This document shows, in pieces, positions 24,235 through 33,982 of a stretch of 64,000 nucleotides of DNA (the stretch's first letter is position 1; each line of letters begins with the position of its first letter). The position numbers and the translations under genes are program-made. The stretch lies in NCBI GenBank assembly GCA_964644695.1, contig CAZXWN010000003.1:230259-294258 (forward strand), read 5' to 3'. The notes below the pieces were generated by a model that had not been told where the DNA came from, did no database searches, and was given only the letters and a program-made list of their open reading frames with translations. Source of the DNA: CAZXWN01 sp964644695 [NCBI: uncultured bacterium] (GTDB taxonomy: Bacteria > UBP4 > UBA4092).

Positions 24235-25632
24235 ATGTTCAAATTTAAGACTAATCATTGGGTTCTGGGCGTTATCGTTCTGACGGCGATTTTAGTTTCA
24301 TCCCTGTCGGGCACTCTCTTTTCTGCGGATATTCCCAAAGACAGGCTTGTGATTGATTTTGTGGGTAATGTTCGGGGATATCTTGAGCCTTGTGGATGTC
24401 ACTCCGGCCAATACGGCGGTGTGGCGCGGAGGGCGACCTACCTGAGCCGTTTGAAGCAAAGTTATCCTCATCCCGTCACTGTTTTTAATGGGGATATGGG
24501 AATCAACTCAAATTCTCAGGAAAAAGTTAAAACCGAATATCTCTTTGAAGCCTTTGACAAAATGGGTTACGACGCCATGAATATGGGTGAAAATGAATTC
24601 ACCTTCGGATGGGATTTTGTTAAGGGATTACAGTCCCGATATAACAATTTGATTTCCGCAAATATATACAATAAAGAATCGGGTAAACTTCTCTTTAATC
24701 CCTATTTAATAAAATCCGTACCGGTTATCATTGCCGGCGAGACTGTCATGGTTAAAGTTGGGATTGTCGGTGTGATGGACCCCACTTATGAAAGTATTGT
24801 CCGCTCAGTCCAGGGTGGGCCTTCTCTGGAAGTCTCAGACCCTGTGGAAGCCCTGAATAAGTACATCCCCGAAATGCGAAAAGATGGGGCGGTTATGGTC
24901 GTTGTTTTAGGCCATATTGGAATGCAGGACTCCCTTGATATGCTGAAGAAAGTCAAAGATGTTGACCTGTGGGTTGCAGGACATGAACCTTTCCAATATG
25001 TCGAGAATCCAAAGAAGGTGGGTAAAACCATCGTGGTTCTCAACGGGGACCGGGGTCGCTGGACAGGTTATGCTGCGTATCAGATGAAAAATCGTAAACA
25101 ATCCGTTTTCCTGAAGACTCAGGAAACTACGCTTAATGAAGGTATTCCAGATGACGTATCCATGTCTGGTTTGGTGATGAGTTACAAAAAGGGACTGACA
25201 CTTCCGGTCCCTCCCAAAAACACAATATCTATTTTTAGTTGGAATAAACGACCCTCTTTTGCGGGAGCCCAATCCTGTTTGCAATGCCATCCACGGATGT
25301 ATTTTGCATGGCGCAAGACCGCTCATTCAAAAGCACTGGTTTCTCTCAAACAGAAACATTCCGACCAACGGGTTGAGTGTGTGGTTTGTCATACCGTGGG
25401 ATATGGTAAGGGCGGTTATGTAAATGAAAAGCAAACTCCGCGACTGGCAGGGGTTCAATGTGAGTCCTGCCACGGTTCCGGTCTGCGTCATGTGGCAGCG
25501 GCATATGGACAACACAAAAATACTATTTTTCGCCCCAAAGGCCCCGAAACATGTTTGACCTGCCATGACAAGGAACATGATCCGAAGTTTGTTTATGTCG
25601 ATAAGAAGTTAAAAATAAAACATTGGCATTAA
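24235..25632 (+). CDS. Exported metallophosphatase fused to tetraheme cytochrome c domain
   Basis: The 465-residue product has a signal peptide or anchor at residues 9-31. Residues 40-300 resemble the UshA/5'-nucleotidase metallophosphoesterase domain: VTVFNGDMGINS, GYDAMNMGENEF (in place of GNHE/GNHD) and VVVLGHIG with DLWVAGHEPF. The start of this domain has YLEPCGCHSGQYGGVARR, a Cys-rich signature of a distinct subgroup. Residues 348-445 contain four CxxCH heme motifs (CLQCH 348, CVVCH 382, CESCH 409, CLTCH 440), resembling cytochrome c554-type domains. It likely acts in the periplasm. Whether the phosphatase site is active is uncertain, because the motifs are altered. No cytochrome maturation genes are nearby. 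Confidence 0.85.
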   Translation: MFKFKTNHWVLGVIVLTAILVSSLSGTLFSADIPKDRLVIDFVGNVRGYLEPCGCHSGQYGGVARRATYLSRLKQSYPHPVTVFNGDMGINSNSQEKVKTEYLFEAFDKMGYDAMNMGENEFTFGWDFVKGLQSRYNNLISANIYNKESGKLLFNPYLIKSVPVIIAGETVMVKVGIVGVMDPTYESIVRSVQGGPSLEVSDPVEALNKYIPEMRKDGAVMVVVLGHIGMQDSLDMLKKVKDVDLWVAGHEPFQYVENPKKVGKTIVVLNGDRGRWTGYAAYQMKNRKQSVFLKTQETTLNEGIPDDVSMSGLVMSYKKGLTLPVPPKNTISIFSWNKRPSFAGAQSCLQCHPRMYFAWRKTAHSKALVSLKQKHSDQRVECVVCHTVGYGKGGYVNEKQTPRLAGVQCESCHGSGLRHVAAAYGQHKNTIFRPKGPETCLTCHDKEHDPKFVYVDKKLKIKHWH

Positions 25633-25648
25633 AGAATAAATAATAATA

Positions 25649-25690
25649 AGAAAACCAATAACTCCAGTTTCCCGGGTTATTGGTTTTCTT
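25649..25690. terminator. Bidirectional terminator, cytochrome fusion and EamA genes
   Basis: AAGAAAACCAATAAC pairs perfectly with GTTATTGGTTTTCTT around a 12-nt loop. It overlaps the last codons of the convergent transporter gene. Confidence 0.9.
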
Positions 25691-26585
25691 TTTTGAGGGC
25701 TGCTTTACTTCGTTGATATTGATTCCCATTGACGACAGCCACAGAGGCCAGAATAATCATGGCTCCCAGAATCAAATTCAATGTCAGTGGCTCTCTGAGT
25801 ATCAACCATCCCAAAAATACGGCAATGACAGGGTTTATGTAGGCATAAGTTGACGCCCAGGTGGGAGATGCATGACTAAATAGATAAAAGAACGCTGTAT
25901 AACCCAAAATGGAGACCACCAGCGATAAATATCCCAGTGAGATGATACTTGTCATGCTGACAGCTTCCCACTTCACTGAAGGGCCACAGAGAGCGATTAA
26001 AAGCAACATAACACCTGCCATGGACATCTCAATGGCCGAAAAAACAGTCGTATTATATTTTCGTCCGACCTGATTCATCCAATAAGTGCCACTGGCCCAA
26101 CTGATGGTAGAAAGAAAAATAATAATCAAGGCAGACAGTGTCCCCGGTTTGATGTCCGTGATAGTGGGATAGACCAAAATAACCATTCCCGTAAATCCAG
26201 TGATTACCCCCGCTAACGTGACCCATCCTGTTTTGCGAAATCCATATTTAACAATGGAGAAGACTGCCATCCACAGAGGCAAGGCGGCACAGATAATAGC
26301 TGCCAGACCGGAGGGTAATACGATTTGTGACCATACTAAAAAACCGTTTCCAATCGTCAGAAATAATGTGGCCAGCATCCCAATCCGCAGATAGTCCTGC
26401 CACTGGTTTGGGAAGGGAAGTTTCTTCCATTTGCACCATATCAGCATCAAACCGCCTGCTGAGAGGAATTGGATGGCAACCTGCCAAAATGGAGGGAAGG
26501 ATTGAAGCGCCAGCTTCGTGGACATGAAGCTGGTTCCCCAGACGATACTGATTATCAGATAAGCGATGATGACTTGTATATTCAT
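25677..26585 (-). CDS. EamA-family (DMT) transporter
   Basis: The 302-residue product has about ten hydrophobic helices in two similar halves, as usual for EamA/RhaT-like exporters. The first half opens IIAYLIISIVWGTSFMSTKL; the second half has SWASGTYWMN and ends with YAYINPVIAVFLGWLILREP, the typical EamA C-terminal signature. It would be an inner-membrane permease for metabolites or amino acids; the substrate cannot be told. Its last codons lie inside a terminator hairpin. Confidence 0.92.
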   Translation of the reverse strand: MNIQVIIAYLIISIVWGTSFMSTKLALQSFPPFWQVAIQFLSAGGLMLIWCKWKKLPFPNQWQDYLRIGMLATLFLTIGNGFLVWSQIVLPSGLAAIICAALPLWMAVFSIVKYGFRKTGWVTLAGVITGFTGMVILVYPTITDIKPGTLSALIIIFLSTISWASGTYWMNQVGRKYNTTVFSAIEMSMAGVMLLLIALCGPSVKWEAVSMTSIISLGYLSLVVSILGYTAFFYLFSHASPTWASTYAYINPVIAVFLGWLILREPLTLNLILGAMIILASVAVVNGNQYQRSKAALKKENQ

Positions 26586-26600
26586 TGGGCCTCTTTAATA

Positions 26601-26640
26601 AGAAAACCGGATACCCGTTAAATACGGATACCCGGTTTTC
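26601..26640 (-). terminator. Terminator of purH
   Basis: GAAAACCGG and CCGGTTTTC arms flank a 20-base interior that contains GGATACCCG twice. On the minus strand it is followed by a T-rich tract, and it separates purH from the EamA gene. Confidence 0.75.
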
Positions 26641-26661
26641 ATGTTTATTGCAAAATTGGGA

Positions 26662-28221
26662 TTAATGACGGAAATGACGCATTCCGGTAAAGACCAATGC
26701 AATTCCATTTTCGTCACAGACATCAATTGACTCCTGATCCTTTTTGGAACCACCCGGATGGATGATGGCACTGATTCCGGCTTTCGCCGCTTCCAGTGCG
26801 GTATCGTTATACGGGAAGAAAGCATCACTGGCCAAGACTGCACCCTTGACCTTCTCACCCGCTCTGGCAATTGCATGGCGCGCCGAGTCTACACGGTTAG
26901 TCTGCCCCATTCCCAGTCCGAGGGTCACATTATCCCTGGCAATCGAAATTGCGTTGGATTTCAGGTATTTTACAACAGTCCATGCGAATTTCAAATCAGC
27001 CATCTGTTCAGGTGTTGGCTGAACTTTGGAAACGACCTTCAAATCGGATTCATTGAAAAGGCAGTTATCCGGGGTTTGCATCAGCAATCCACCCAGGACG
27101 TATTTTGTGGTTAATTCGAAAGGTTTTTCACCCAGCTTCCACAGTCCTGTGGTAACGACGCGAAGGTTTTCCTTAGTGGCGAGGATGGCTTTAGCACCGT
27201 CCGTAATTTTCGGGCAGATAATGACTTCAAGGAATTTCTTAGCCATCTTTTCAGCGGCAGGTTCATCAAGCACCGTGTTGATGGCGACGATTCCACCGAA
27301 AGCCGATACCGGGTCGGCTTCTAATGCCTTCGTGTAGGCATCCAGAGCATCCACGCCCAGAGCTACGCCGCAGGGGTTGGCGTGCTTCACTATGACACAG
27401 GCGGGAGTGGAAAATTCCATCACACATTGCAGGGCTGCATCGGTATCAGCGATGTTGTTATATGACAACTCTTTTCCCTGTATTTGCTGCAGATTGCCCA
27501 TGCTGGGAGTTAGTTTGTTGGTGGATTTATAAAAGGCTGCGGGTTGGTGAGGGTTCTCACCGTAACGCATTCCCTGTACTTTACGATACCCAAGGGTAAG
27601 CTGTTCGGGGAAGCCCTCTTCCTTATTCACAACGGTCCGGAAATAGTCCGCAATCAGAGTGTCATAATAGGCTGTATGGGCAAATACTTTACCTGCGAGG
27701 CGGGCACGAGTTGCGGGAGTCGTTTTCCCTTGATTGCTCTTTAATTCAGACAACACAGGTGCGTAATCAGACGGGTCAACAATCACCGTCACTGATTCGT
27801 AATTCTTGGAAGCCGACCTCAACATTGTGGGGCCACCGATATCAATATTCTCAATGGCATCTTCTAAAGTGATTCCAGGTTTGGCGATTGCCTGTTCAAA
27901 GGGGTAAAGATTCACGACGACCATGTCAATGTTTTCCAACGAATGTGTTTCCATTTGGCTGATATGGTCCTTATTTTCGCGGCGGTATAACAATCCTGCA
28001 TGAATTTTGGGATGAAGTGTTTTGACGCGGCCATCCAATATCTCAGGGGAACCCGTGAATTCACTGACCGCTTTGACCGGAATGCCTGCTTCCTGCAGAG
28101 CTTTCGCAGTTCCTCCGGTGGATAATAATTCGAAACCTAATGCTGCTAACTCTTTGCAGAAGGGAATCAACCCGGTTTTGTCGGATACGCTGACTAATGC
28201 ACGGGGCACATTATTTAACAT
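26662..28221 (-). CDS. purH: Bifunctional AICAR formyltransferase / IMP cyclohydrolase
   Basis: The 519-residue product catalyses the last two steps of IMP synthesis. The N-terminal MGS-like cyclohydrolase domain has ALVSVSDKTGL, LSTGGTAKALQEAG and VDMVVVNLYPFE. The C-terminal formyltransferase has QGKELSYNNIADTDAALQCV, VIVKHANPCGVA and the late FFPYNDTALEAAKAG with HPGGSKKDQESI. Complete and of normal length. AAGGAG precedes the ATG by nine bases. It lies 21 bases after mreD on the same strand with no terminator between them. Confidence 0.98.
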   Translation of the reverse strand: MLNNVPRALVSVSDKTGLIPFCKELAALGFELLSTGGTAKALQEAGIPVKAVSEFTGSPEILDGRVKTLHPKIHAGLLYRRENKDHISQMETHSLENIDMVVVNLYPFEQAIAKPGITLEDAIENIDIGGPTMLRSASKNYESVTVIVDPSDYAPVLSELKSNQGKTTPATRARLAGKVFAHTAYYDTLIADYFRTVVNKEEGFPEQLTLGYRKVQGMRYGENPHQPAAFYKSTNKLTPSMGNLQQIQGKELSYNNIADTDAALQCVMEFSTPACVIVKHANPCGVALGVDALDAYTKALEADPVSAFGGIVAINTVLDEPAAEKMAKKFLEVIICPKITDGAKAILATKENLRVVTTGLWKLGEKPFELTTKYVLGGLLMQTPDNCLFNESDLKVVSKVQPTPEQMADLKFAWTVVKYLKSNAISIARDNVTLGLGMGQTNRVDSARHAIARAGEKVKGAVLASDAFFPYNDTALEAAKAGISAIIHPGGSKKDQESIDVCDENGIALVFTGMRHFRH

Positions 28222-28242
28222 GACAAGTAACTCCTTATGAGG

Positions 28243-28779
28243 CTAGTTGTTTTTTACGGCAAACTGAAGGGTTTCTGGCTTGAATATCTTGTAGACGATC
28301 TCTCGTAATGGCCAAGCCACTATTCCATTATACAAGACTGTGGGGAGGACCAGGAACCATATATGCTTAAAAAATCCAATGCCGATTCCCCATGGATATA
28401 CAAAAATGCCTTCTAAGAGACTGCATCCCAATACACAAAGTATTAGAGTCAGGGCATGATGCCGATAGAATTTTTTTGTGACCAGGCCCACAATAAGTCC
28501 CGAAAAACTAAAGATTCCAGCCATAAGCCCTATCACAGAATAAGTCATGACATCCATGACCAGTCCTGACAGAAACCCAATTACGGCACCTCGGGTTCCA
28601 CCATAATTCGCGGCGAAGATAATAACGGTAATCAACACCAAATTGGGTATGACATTGAAGATTCGATATACGGGTACAACTTCGACTTGGAGAATCAGTG
28701 TAATTACAAGTATCAGAAAAACCCTTAGATAGCCTGTTCTCTGGAAAGGCCATTGAAAAGGATGTCGGGGGAAGTTCAT
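28243..28779 (-). CDS. mreD: Rod-shape protein MreD
   Basis: The 178-residue membrane protein has about five hydrophobic helices and the MreD pattern: LILQVEVVPVYRIFNVIPNL, AANYGGTRGAVIGFLSGLVM and an aromatic C-terminal region. It belongs to the elongasome scaffold with MreB and MreC. The start is placed at ATG 28779, one base after the mreC stop; an in-frame extension to 28863 inside mreC is unlikely. Confidence 0.92.
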   Translation of the reverse strand: MNFPRHPFQWPFQRTGYLRVFLILVITLILQVEVVPVYRIFNVIPNLVLITVIIFAANYGGTRGAVIGFLSGLVMDVMTYSVIGLMAGIFSFSGLIVGLVTKKFYRHHALTLILCVLGCSLLEGIFVYPWGIGIGFFKHIWFLVLPTVLYNGIVAWPLREIVYKIFKPETLQFAVKNN

Positions 28780-28780
28780 C

Positions 28781-29659
28781 TTACTCGGTTGCCTCTTCAA
28801 CATCCGGTTCCGGATCGGGCCAGGATTCCCGATTCTGGGGTTGCGTAACAATGAGGACTTCACGGACCAAGTGACAATCTACAGCCGGTCTAACTTGAAC
28901 GGATAATGCCCAGCCAGAGCGCTTATCACGTTTTATATAGCTGACATAACCGACATATAAATTGGGAGGGAATACTCCACCCATTCCGTTAGTATAAATA
29001 CGGTCTCCCGTTTTTATCTGGGCGTCTGGAGTCTCCATGGTTAGTTTACAACGAGTGGTTCCCATACCTTCCAGAATAGCTCTGGCTCCAGTGCGTTGAA
29101 CTGTTACTGAGACTGCGGATCGTTGGTCAGTAATTAATAAGATTTTACTTGTCCTGGGTGATACAGAGATAATTCGTCCTAATATCCCATCCTGACCTAA
29201 TACGACCATCCCTTTACGCATACCATCCTCTGACCCTTTATCAATAATCAGGGTTAGATAATAACTGCTGGGAGAGAGCCCGATGACCTCTGAAGCTTCC
29301 GTCTTGATGGGGACTCGCTGTTTCATCTCCAGCAATTTACGGAGACGATTCAATTCCTGGTCACGATCTTTGGATTCAATTTTCTGTCGCCGGAGAATAG
29401 CATTCTCTTTCTGAAGATCAACGACCTGGTCATTAAGAGTGTACTGCCGGAGAATGTACTCGCCCTGATATAAAAGCCAAGATTGAGCCTGGCTGATAAA
29501 AGTACCTACTGGACGATAAATGACTTGGACCTTTTTAAAAGTCATGTCAGCCAGTATTTGCCTCTGGGTGTGAGGAACCAGCCACAGGATAAATAACAGG
29601 ACCGCCATGACCACGAGGGTCAGCAGACGGCCCCAATAACGGCGAAAAAAAGCATACAT
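28781..29659 (-). CDS. mreC: Rod-shape protein MreC
   Basis: The 292-residue product has an N-terminal transmembrane helix (LLTLVVMAVLLFILWLV), a coiled-coil region around residues 70-110 (DLQKENAILRRQK, RLRKLLEMKQR) and a periplasmic beta domain with SPSSYYLTLIIDKGSEDGMR, LGQDGILGRI and DQRSAVSV. It links MreB filaments to wall synthesis enzymes. The C-terminal acidic tail is short. It is 15 bases downstream of mreB. Confidence 0.95.
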   Translation of the reverse strand: MYAFFRRYWGRLLTLVVMAVLLFILWLVPHTQRQILADMTFKKVQVIYRPVGTFISQAQSWLLYQGEYILRQYTLNDQVVDLQKENAILRRQKIESKDRDQELNRLRKLLEMKQRVPIKTEASEVIGLSPSSYYLTLIIDKGSEDGMRKGMVVLGQDGILGRIISVSPRTSKILLITDQRSAVSVTVQRTGARAILEGMGTTRCKLTMETPDAQIKTGDRIYTNGMGGVFPPNLYVGYVSYIKRDKRSGWALSVQVRPAVDCHLVREVLIVTQPQNRESWPDPEPDVEEATE

Positions 29660-29674
29660 AGGTTTATCAGCTTA

Positions 29675-30754
<1,080 letters not shown>

Positions 30755-30795
30755 TCAAAGACCTCATCTCTCACAATAATTGTCATATACCTTGC

Positions 30796-31422
30796 TTAAT
30801 CTTTGGGTCGCTCAGTTTTATTTTCTTTTTCCGGAGTTCGGAACAAGCTGGGGAAATGAGTATCATCATCGCCCAATGGATCAAAAATAAAAGATTCTTC
30901 TGTCTTCACCGGTTCTGGTGCTGCCGTTGGTTCTACGGCTTCTTTTGCTGGTACCGGTGCCGTTTCCACCTTGGGTACTGATTCCACCGGTGGGGGTGTT
31001 GTTGCTTTTTTCTTACCGGGTTTCTTTTTAACAGAATCAACCTTTTGTATGGCTTCCAAGATTCTATCCAGCTCCTGCCGAGTCAGTTTCCCTTCGGCAT
31101 AGAGCTGTTCGAAACTTTTAATCTTTTCATCCAGAGTGGCTGGTCTGTCAGGTTTTACTGGACCGGGTTGGACTTTTGCCGGAGGAATGGACGTTGTATC
31201 CAGCCCGGTAATACCATAATTCTTTATCATGGTATTCCGAATCTTATCCATTTCTTCCCGGGTCAATTTGCCTTTGCTATAAAGTGCACTAAAACCTTTC
31301 ATTTCATCTTTCAGGTCAGGGCCCGTTTTGGGCTTAACCTGTTTGACGAAGAAAAGTACTAAAACCGCCAGACCAATCAGCACCACAATAGTGACAGACA
31401 AAAGTACCAATGTAGAATCCAT
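30796..31422 (-). CDS. Membrane-anchored protein with two SHOCT-like motifs
   Basis: The 208-residue product has an N-terminal transmembrane helix (residues 4-27). It carries two copies of a SHOCT-like short helical motif, ALYSKGKLTREEMDKIRNTM and QLYAEGKLTRQELDRILEAI. A Pro/Ala/Val/Glu-rich linker follows, with a final acidic segment (FIFDPLGDDD). SHOCT motifs are thought to act in oligomerisation or nucleic-acid contact; no function is known here. It lies 74 bases upstream of mreB, same strand, no terminator between, so it may be cotranscribed with the mre genes. Confidence 0.7.
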   Translation of the reverse strand: MDSTLVLLSVTIVVLIGLAVLVLFFVKQVKPKTGPDLKDEMKGFSALYSKGKLTREEMDKIRNTMIKNYGITGLDTTSIPPAKVQPGPVKPDRPATLDEKIKSFEQLYAEGKLTRQELDRILEAIQKVDSVKKKPGKKKATTPPPVESVPKVETAPVPAKEAVEPTAAPEPVKTEESFIFDPLGDDDTHFPSLFRTPEKENKTERPKD

Positions 31423-31447
31423 AATTACACCCGATTATCTCTTTAGA

Positions 31448-31476
31448 ATATTAACAAATATACTCGTTAGGTTCAA
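31448..31476 (-). promoter_or_regulatory. Promoter of the SHOCT-mreBCD-purH gene string
   Basis: On the minus strand, TTGAAC (31476-31471), 17-nt spacer, TAATAT (31453-31448). It is about 25 bases upstream of the SHOCT gene start. Both hexamers are good matches to sigma-70. Confidence 0.6.
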
Positions 31477-31557
31477 TAAATCCTTAATTCGTCAAGTCTG
31501 GAGCGAGTCAAATACTTTTAACATATTGACAGATTATATCTGAACTGACCAAATAAA

Positions 31558-31582
31558 AGAGGACCTTTTTTCAAAGGTCCTC
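31558..31582 (-). terminator. Terminator of glmM
   Basis: AGGACCTTT and AAAGGTCCT arms, followed on the minus strand by TTTTATTT. It lies 30-50 bases after the glmM stop codon. Confidence 0.85.
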
Positions 31583-31614
31583 CTGAAAAAAGCATTTATA
31601 TTAACTAATACGAA

Positions 31615-32982
31615 TTATTGGCCAGCCAGCTTCCGTATGTCGTTGCATAATGATTTGGCTTTTTCTTCTGTGGGTGCCTCCGCAATGATTCGTACGATAG
31701 GTTCGGTTCCAGAAGGCCGGACATGGACCCATGAATCCGGGAAATTGACTTTCGTTCCGTCCAGAGTATCTATGGTGGCATCCGGATACTGGGACTTGGT
31801 TTTTTCTAATAAAGCAGGGATTTCACTGCGTTCCAGGGTGATTTTATCTTTCACAATCACATAGGGAGGCAATTCAGCTGCTTTCTCCGCCAGAGTTTTT
31901 CCGGTTCTTACAAGCATTTCCATCATTAAGGCAATTCCGGTGGCAGCATCCCGTCCATAATGGGTTTCGGGGAAAATTACGCCACCATTTCCTTCACCGC
32001 CGATGATGCAGTTGGGGTCAGCGATCATGGTCCGGGCGACATTGGCTTCACCGATTTTGGTTCTATGGACGGTGGCGCCATGTTTGGCGGCGACATCTTC
32101 AATGGCTCGGGTCGTGGACATGTTGACGGCCACTGTGGGTTTAGTGACAGATGCTGGTTTCCTATAACCCAGGACATAATCGACAATGAGGGCAAGACCA
32201 TTTTCTTCGCCGATAGGAACTCCCTTGTTACTGACGAAAGCAATCCGGTCAACATCCGGGTCCGTAGCAAACCCAAAATCAGCATTGGACTCTTTCACTG
32301 CATCGCATAACTGAACCAGGTTTTCCGGGAGAGGTTCAGGTGTATGAGCAAACTGTCCATTCGGTTCCGTATTGATAGCAATGACCTCACACCCCAGTTG
32401 TTCCAACAGTGGAAGAATCATTGGGGCGCCGGCACCATTGCAGGGGTCATAAGCGACTTTGAATTTTCGCGCCTTGATAGCCGCAACATCCATCTTGGAT
32501 AAAACGAGGTCGCGGTGTTCCTGAAGTGCTTCAGGATGGTTCACAATTTTACCCAGATGATAGACATCTGTGTAATGGATGGGGCCGTTTTTGAAGATAT
32601 TCAAAAATTCAGCACCCTGGGCAGCATCCATGAAAATACCGTCTTCCCACATGATTTTCAGGGCATTCCATTGCACTGGGTTGTGGGATGCCGAAATCAT
32701 GATTCCACCTTTGGCTTTTTGTTTACGGATTTGAATACCAACGGTGGGGGTGGCGCATAGTCCAATATCAATAACTTCACAGCCTACGGCAACCAGTGCC
32801 GCTCTGACAGCATTGCACAACATATCGCCAGAGATTCGGGAATCTTTGCCCAGGATAATGCGGGCCTTGGGACCGCCGCGGAAACTTCCAAATGCGGAGG
32901 CCATTTTACTAAATAAATCGGGAGTGATGTTGTCGCCGATAATTCCACGGATACCGGCCACACTAATCATTAATTCAGACAT
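31615..32982 (-). CDS. glmM: Phosphoglucosamine mutase / phosphohexomutase
   Basis: The 455-residue alpha-D-phosphohexomutase has the phosphoserine loop GGIMISASHNP (Ser99), metal loop DPDVDRIAFV, sugar loop IGGEGNGGVIFPETHYGRDA and phosphate loop VRPSGTEPIVRI. These four motifs define the superfamily. The length and single-gene context fit GlmM (GlcN-6-P to GlcN-1-P for cell-wall precursors), but ManB/phosphomannomutase specificity cannot be excluded from the sugar loop alone. It has its own terminator. Confidence 0.88.
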   Translation of the reverse strand: MSELMISVAGIRGIIGDNITPDLFSKMASAFGSFRGGPKARIILGKDSRISGDMLCNAVRAALVAVGCEVIDIGLCATPTVGIQIRKQKAKGGIMISASHNPVQWNALKIMWEDGIFMDAAQGAEFLNIFKNGPIHYTDVYHLGKIVNHPEALQEHRDLVLSKMDVAAIKARKFKVAYDPCNGAGAPMILPLLEQLGCEVIAINTEPNGQFAHTPEPLPENLVQLCDAVKESNADFGFATDPDVDRIAFVSNKGVPIGEENGLALIVDYVLGYRKPASVTKPTVAVNMSTTRAIEDVAAKHGATVHRTKIGEANVARTMIADPNCIIGGEGNGGVIFPETHYGRDAATGIALMMEMLVRTGKTLAEKAAELPPYVIVKDKITLERSEIPALLEKTKSQYPDATIDTLDGTKVNFPDSWVHVRPSGTEPIVRIIAEAPTEEKAKSLCNDIRKLAGQ

Positions 32983-33267
32983 TTTTCTATCCTTTTATAA
33001 TAGGAATACACTATACAATACTGAATTATTCCAGCTGAAAACATCCCAGCAGGGTACGATTTCCCAATTCCCTTAAACACACAAAACACTATACATAAAT
33101 TAAACAAACTTCATCAAAAATGAAGGCACAGCATTAAATTATTATTATAACTCCAATCACCTTTTTGTTGAAAATATGGGAAGTAACAGGATTTCATTGC
33201 AAGAGTGTTCTTAATTCGAGATAATGCAAAAAGAGGGCTATACTGGAAAATACAGGAGGGTGATATC

Positions 33268-33873
33268 ATGCCGGAAGATACCTTCAAAAGTTACCTGGGT
33301 ATTGTGATGCAGATGATGGATGGAGACCTGCTCCGATTTGAGGCGCAAGATGCTGACTCGGGTGCCCGGATATTGGAATCCGTTCACCGAATGAAAATAT
33401 TCAGTGAAAAATATATCATGCTTTCAGATGAAAAATCGGTGACCAGTATTACGACCCAGTCTGTTTGTTGGATACGGTTTGATACTCGGCAGCCGATGGA
33501 GTGGGATTATCATCCGCAAATCAAAAAGGTTGAATTGATCAGTGCGGCTCAATTCAAGGAAGGCTTGAGAAAAGAAGTCCCAGAAGCCCGTAATGACCTT
33601 GAAAGCAATATCCCCGGGATCCCGATTCATATTTATGCAGAATTCCACTTTAACCATGGTGACCCCTTATACTTCAAAATTTATACTCAGACGCATGTTC
33701 GACTGGATAATGTACGGGTGGCAAATTTGTTGAGGGAGATGACGACTTTTCCTGCGGTCAGTTCCGAAGGAGGAGGAATTTTGGTAAATATGGCGAATGC
33801 TCTCCATTGGACGACACATCCTGCACCCCCCGACTTACCGAATACTACATGGAAAGTGACTTCTGAAATGTAA
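33268..33873 (+). CDS. Conserved-looking cytosolic protein, function unknown
   Basis: The 201-residue product starts MPEDTFKSYLGIVMQMMDGD. ATG 33268 follows an excellent GGAGGGTGATATC; an in-frame GTG at 33205 is not supported. No signal peptide or membrane segment is visible. The sequence alternates amphipathic strands and helices, with IHIYAEFHFNHGDPLYFKIY and a Gly-rich SSEGGGILVNMANAL. I do not recognise a family. It is alone on the plus strand and followed by palindromic repeat D. Confidence 0.7.
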   Translation: MPEDTFKSYLGIVMQMMDGDLLRFEAQDADSGARILESVHRMKIFSEKYIMLSDEKSVTSITTQSVCWIRFDTRQPMEWDYHPQIKKVELISAAQFKEGLRKEVPEARNDLESNIPGIPIHIYAEFHFNHGDPLYFKIYTQTHVRLDNVRVANLLREMTTFPAVSSEGGGILVNMANALHWTTHPAPPDLPNTTWKVTSEM

Positions 33874-33893
33874 CCCCAGGGAGTTTTTCCTAC

Positions 33894-33944
33894 AAACGAC
33901 TCATCCACGGAGCTACTCCGAGCAGGTCCGTGGATGAGTCGTTT
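33894..33944. repeat. Intergenic palindromic element, copy D (perfect)
   Basis: Perfect 18-bp inverted repeat AAACGACTCATCCACGGA (33894-33911) and its complement (33927-33944) around the 15-nt loop GCTACTCCGAGCAGG. It is the least mismatched copy and serves as a reference. It lies between two convergent genes with no other terminator, so it may also stop transcription. Confidence 0.9.
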
Positions 33945-33982
33945 AAGTGAGTGTTAAGAGTCTGTTTATCGTTTTGAAAATA

